Part shown: positions 5,175 to 6,629 of the stretch, piece by piece
Layout: each line of letters starts with the position of its first letter
Numbering within the stretch: position 1 is the first letter of the stretch
Assembly: GCA_030019105.1 (NCBI GenBank)
Contig: JASEGY010000199.1
Coordinates: 1-6,629 of the forward strand
Length of the DNA stretch: 6,629 nucleotides
Direction: 5' to 3'
Origin: a bacterium
Lineage (GTDB): Bacteria; UBA9089; JASEGY01
Position numbers and translations under genes: made by a program
The notes under the pieces: model-generated
The model's database searches: none
What the model was told of the DNA's origin: nothing
Seen by the model: only the letters and a program-made list of their open reading frames with translations

Positions 5175-5969
5175 ATGGGAAATGACCGGACTGACAAGAA
5201 GCTTACTTTAATAGAACATTTAGAAGAGCTAAGGCGGAGGATAATCATCTCTGCTATCGCAATTATGATTGGCTTTGGGCTCTCCTATTTCTTTATCGAG
5301 CGAATAATGGATTTTCTGATAAAACCGCTGACAAAGACAGGGCAGACCAGCCGACTTGTCTTTATGGCCCCACAGGAAGCCTTCTTTGCCTATCTGAAAT
5401 TAGCCTTTTTCGCGGGGATATTTCTTTCGTTACCTGTTACTCTCTATCAAGCCTGGAAGTTTATCTCATCCGGACTTTTTGTTTCTGAAAGGCGACTGGC
5501 GCTTATTTATCTACCATTTTCTCTTATCCTTTTTCTCACCGGCGCCCTTTTTTGCTATTTTATTGTTTTTCCTATCGGGATGAAATTCTTCCTTGGATTT
5601 ACCAGTCCGACGATCCAACCAATGATCTCTGTCACCAGGTATATATCTTTTCTGGGCATAATGGTGCTTGCCTTTGGCGTAATCTTTGAATTACCGCTGG
5701 TTATCCTTTTTTTGACCAAACTGGGCGTAATTACTCCTGACTTCCTGGCTAAAAAGAGGAGGCATGCCCTGGTAGGAATTCTGGTAGTAGCGGCCATTCT
5801 TACCCCACCGGACTGTGTGAGTCAACTTTTGATGGCCCTGCCGGTGATGATCCTTTACGAAGGCAGCATCTGGCTCTCAAGACTGGCCCTGGCCAGGGAA
5901 AGGGGCAGGGGGGCGGAGGAGCAGAGGAGATCCAGGGGGGCAGAGGAGAAAGGGAGGAATAATGGCTGA
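5175..5969 (+). CDS. tatC: Sec-independent protein translocase TatC
   Basis: TatC is the multi-spanning receptor of the twin-arginine pathway, which recognises RR signal peptides and recruits TatA to export folded proteins. The N-terminal signature [11 protein letters not shown] lies at 12-22. Six membrane segments are visible at about 24-41, 72-92, 108-135, 157-179, 196-211 and 215-232. Conserved acidic residues are present: Glu15, Glu68 in MAPQEAF, Glu172 in FELPLV, and Asp213 in [14 protein letters not shown]. Length is 264 residues, but the last about 24 (from Arg241) are a purine-repeat-encoded tail, RGAEEQRRS then RGAEEKGRN, not family sequence. The ATG at 5175 has no SD. The gene overlaps moaC by 8 nt, so the two are probably co-transcribed. 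No tatA or tatB is present. Family assignment is secure. Confidence 0.96.
   Translation: MGNDRTDKKLTLIEHLEELRRRIIISAIAIMIGFGLSYFFIERIMDFLIKPLTKTGQTSRLVFMAPQEAFFAYLKLAFFAGIFLSLPVTLYQAWKFISSGLFVSERRLALIYLPFSLILFLTGALFCYFIVFPIGMKFFLGFTSPTIQPMISVTRYISFLGIMVLAFGVIFELPLVILFLTKLGVITPDFLAKKRRHALVGILVVAAILTPPDCVSQLLMALPVMILYEGSIWLSRLALARERGRGAEEQRRSRGAEEKGRNNG
5907..5960 (+). repeat. 27-bp purine-rich tandem repeat at the tatC 3' end
   Basis: Two diverged copies (5907-5933 and 5934-5960) each begin AGGGGGGC followed by RGAGGAG. The 27-bp period keeps frame and encodes two 9-residue units. The six-base G runs and further GG pairs could form a G-quadruplex. The second copy supplies GGGAGG, the SD of moaC. 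Confidence 0.75.
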
Positions 5970-6534
5970 ACCAACTCATTTGGACCCAATCAGAAGTCAG
6001 AAGCCGGAAATCCGCAATCCGCAATCCGAAATCCGAAATCAGGAGGAGTTGTCTCATTTTGACGCCGGCGGCAAGGCCGTAATGGTAGATCTTGGCGGCA
6101 AAGAAGAAACGCACCGGGTAGCGGTAGCCGGGGGATGTATTTCCATGCGGCCTGAGACCTTCAGATTGATTCAAGAGGGCGGAACGAAAAAAGGCGATGT
6201 CTTAGGCATCGCCAGGATTGCCGGTATTATGGCGGCCAAAAGGACCTCAGAGCTTATTCCCCTCTGCCATCCACTGCCGCTGACCAGGATTGAAATAAGA
6301 TTTGAAATGAAGGAAGAGACAAGTCAAATCGAAATAGAATCGCAGATAGAGACAGTGGGCAGAACCGGTGTCGAGATGGAGGCCCTGACAGCCGTATCAG
6401 TAGCTGCCCTGACTATCTATGATATGTGTAAGGCCGTTGATCGAAAAATGACCATTGAGTCTATCCAATTAATTAAAAAGAGCGGCGGTAAGAGTGGGAA
6501 CTTTCTGCGACCTCAAACCGTGTCTGAGCAGTGA
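5962..6534 (+). CDS. moaC: cyclic pyranopterin monophosphate synthase MoaC
   Basis: MoaC, with MoaA, converts GTP to cyclic pyranopterin monophosphate, the first step of molybdenum-cofactor synthesis in the cytoplasm. Family sequence begins near [14 protein letters not shown] (30-43). Expected active-site elements are all present: KGDV at 77-80, [14 protein letters not shown] at 92-105 with His103, GVEMEAL at 136-142 with Glu138 and Glu140, YDMCKA at 153-158 with Asp154 and Lys157, and KSGGKSG at 173-179. The protein is 190 residues against about 160 usually; the extra about 29 N-terminal residues contain translated heptamer repeat ([11 protein letters not shown]). The ATG at 5962 overlaps the tatC stop and has GGGAGG 4 nt upstream. 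A TTG at 6049, right after AGGAGGAG, is an alternative start giving a normal-length protein, but its spacing is very short. Pairing with tatC makes sense, as Mo-enzymes are frequent Tat substrates. Confidence 0.96.
   Translation: MAEPTHLDPIRSQKPEIRNPQSEIRNQEELSHFDAGGKAVMVDLGGKEETHRVAVAGGCISMRPETFRLIQEGGTKKGDVLGIARIAGIMAAKRTSELIPLCHPLPLTRIEIRFEMKEETSQIEIESQIETVGRTGVEMEALTAVSVAALTIYDMCKAVDRKMTIESIQLIKKSGGKSGNFLRPQTVSEQ
6009..6040. repeat. AATCCGM heptamer tract D, inside moaC
   Basis: The units run AATCCGC, AATCCGC, AATCCGA, AATCCGA, then partial AATC. That is the same 32-bp architecture (four heptamers plus AATC) as tract B, with a different order of variants. It is in frame and encodes [11 protein letters not shown] in the MoaC N-terminal extension. 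Weaker related sequence begins near 5988. Confidence 0.9.
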
Positions 6535-6536
6535 TT

Positions 6537-6576
6537 CAGTCAGGTGACAGCAATTCTCATTTTGAGTTCACGACTG
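6537..6576. terminator. weak stem-loop downstream of moaC
   Basis: CAGTC and GTGA (6537-6547) can pair with TCAC and GACTG (6568-6576), around an inner CTCA-TTT-TGAG hairpin. No T-run follows, so it is at most a Rho-dependent or processing signal. The remaining bases to 6629 are AT-rich and show no gene or confident promoter. Confidence 0.25.
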
Positions 6577-6629
6577 TTCGTATAGCTCTTAAGATAAATA
6601 TTTTGGGGTAAGCGAATTCAAGATAGGCT

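Overview
The window is bacterial chromosome from an organism I cannot place to species. Compact operons, good Shine-Dalgarno (SD) sites, YajC (Sec) and TatC indicate a bacterium. Many short interspersed repeats, some translated inside housekeeping genes, recall uncultivated candidate-phylum genomes; that is an impression, not a proof.

Layout. Bases 101-3668 are a minus-strand gene run transcribed in the order apgM-like mutase, lysC, yajC, mog. yajC and mog overlap at a TGATG junction. Bases 3773-4263 are a minus-strand type II toxin-antitoxin pair (RelE/ParE-like toxin, Phd/YefM-like antitoxin). Bases 4318-4568 hold two inverted-repeat, MITE-like elements back to back, sharing 4-bp CTAG junctions. 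They abut the stop codon of a small helical protein of unknown function (4565-4966, minus), which has a near-consensus sigma-70 promoter. Bases 5175-6534 are a plus-strand pair, tatC and moaC, overlapping by 8 nt.

How the genes fit together. MoaC and Mog act at an early and a late step of molybdenum-cofactor synthesis, and TatC is the core of the pathway that exports folded, cofactor-loaded enzymes, so both ends of the window fit a Mo-enzyme economy. Aspartate kinase beside an archaeal-type (ApgM) phosphoglycerate-mutase-like protein fits the lineage often annotated as 'proposed homoserine kinase', which suggests aspartate-to-threonine metabolism rather than glycolysis. lysC also carries a strong internal ribosome-binding site in front of Met247, matching the known overlapping alpha/beta subunit arrangement of some aspartate kinases.

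The most unusual aspect is the repeats. Heptamer tracts of the AATCCGM type occur at four places, three of them inside the N-terminal coding ends of yajC, the mutase and moaC, always in the same sense orientation. A 27-nt purine repeat forms the C-terminal tail of TatC. An identical 33-bp double palindrome occurs twice. I found no CRISPR array, tRNA, rRNA, transposase gene or clear new defence system.
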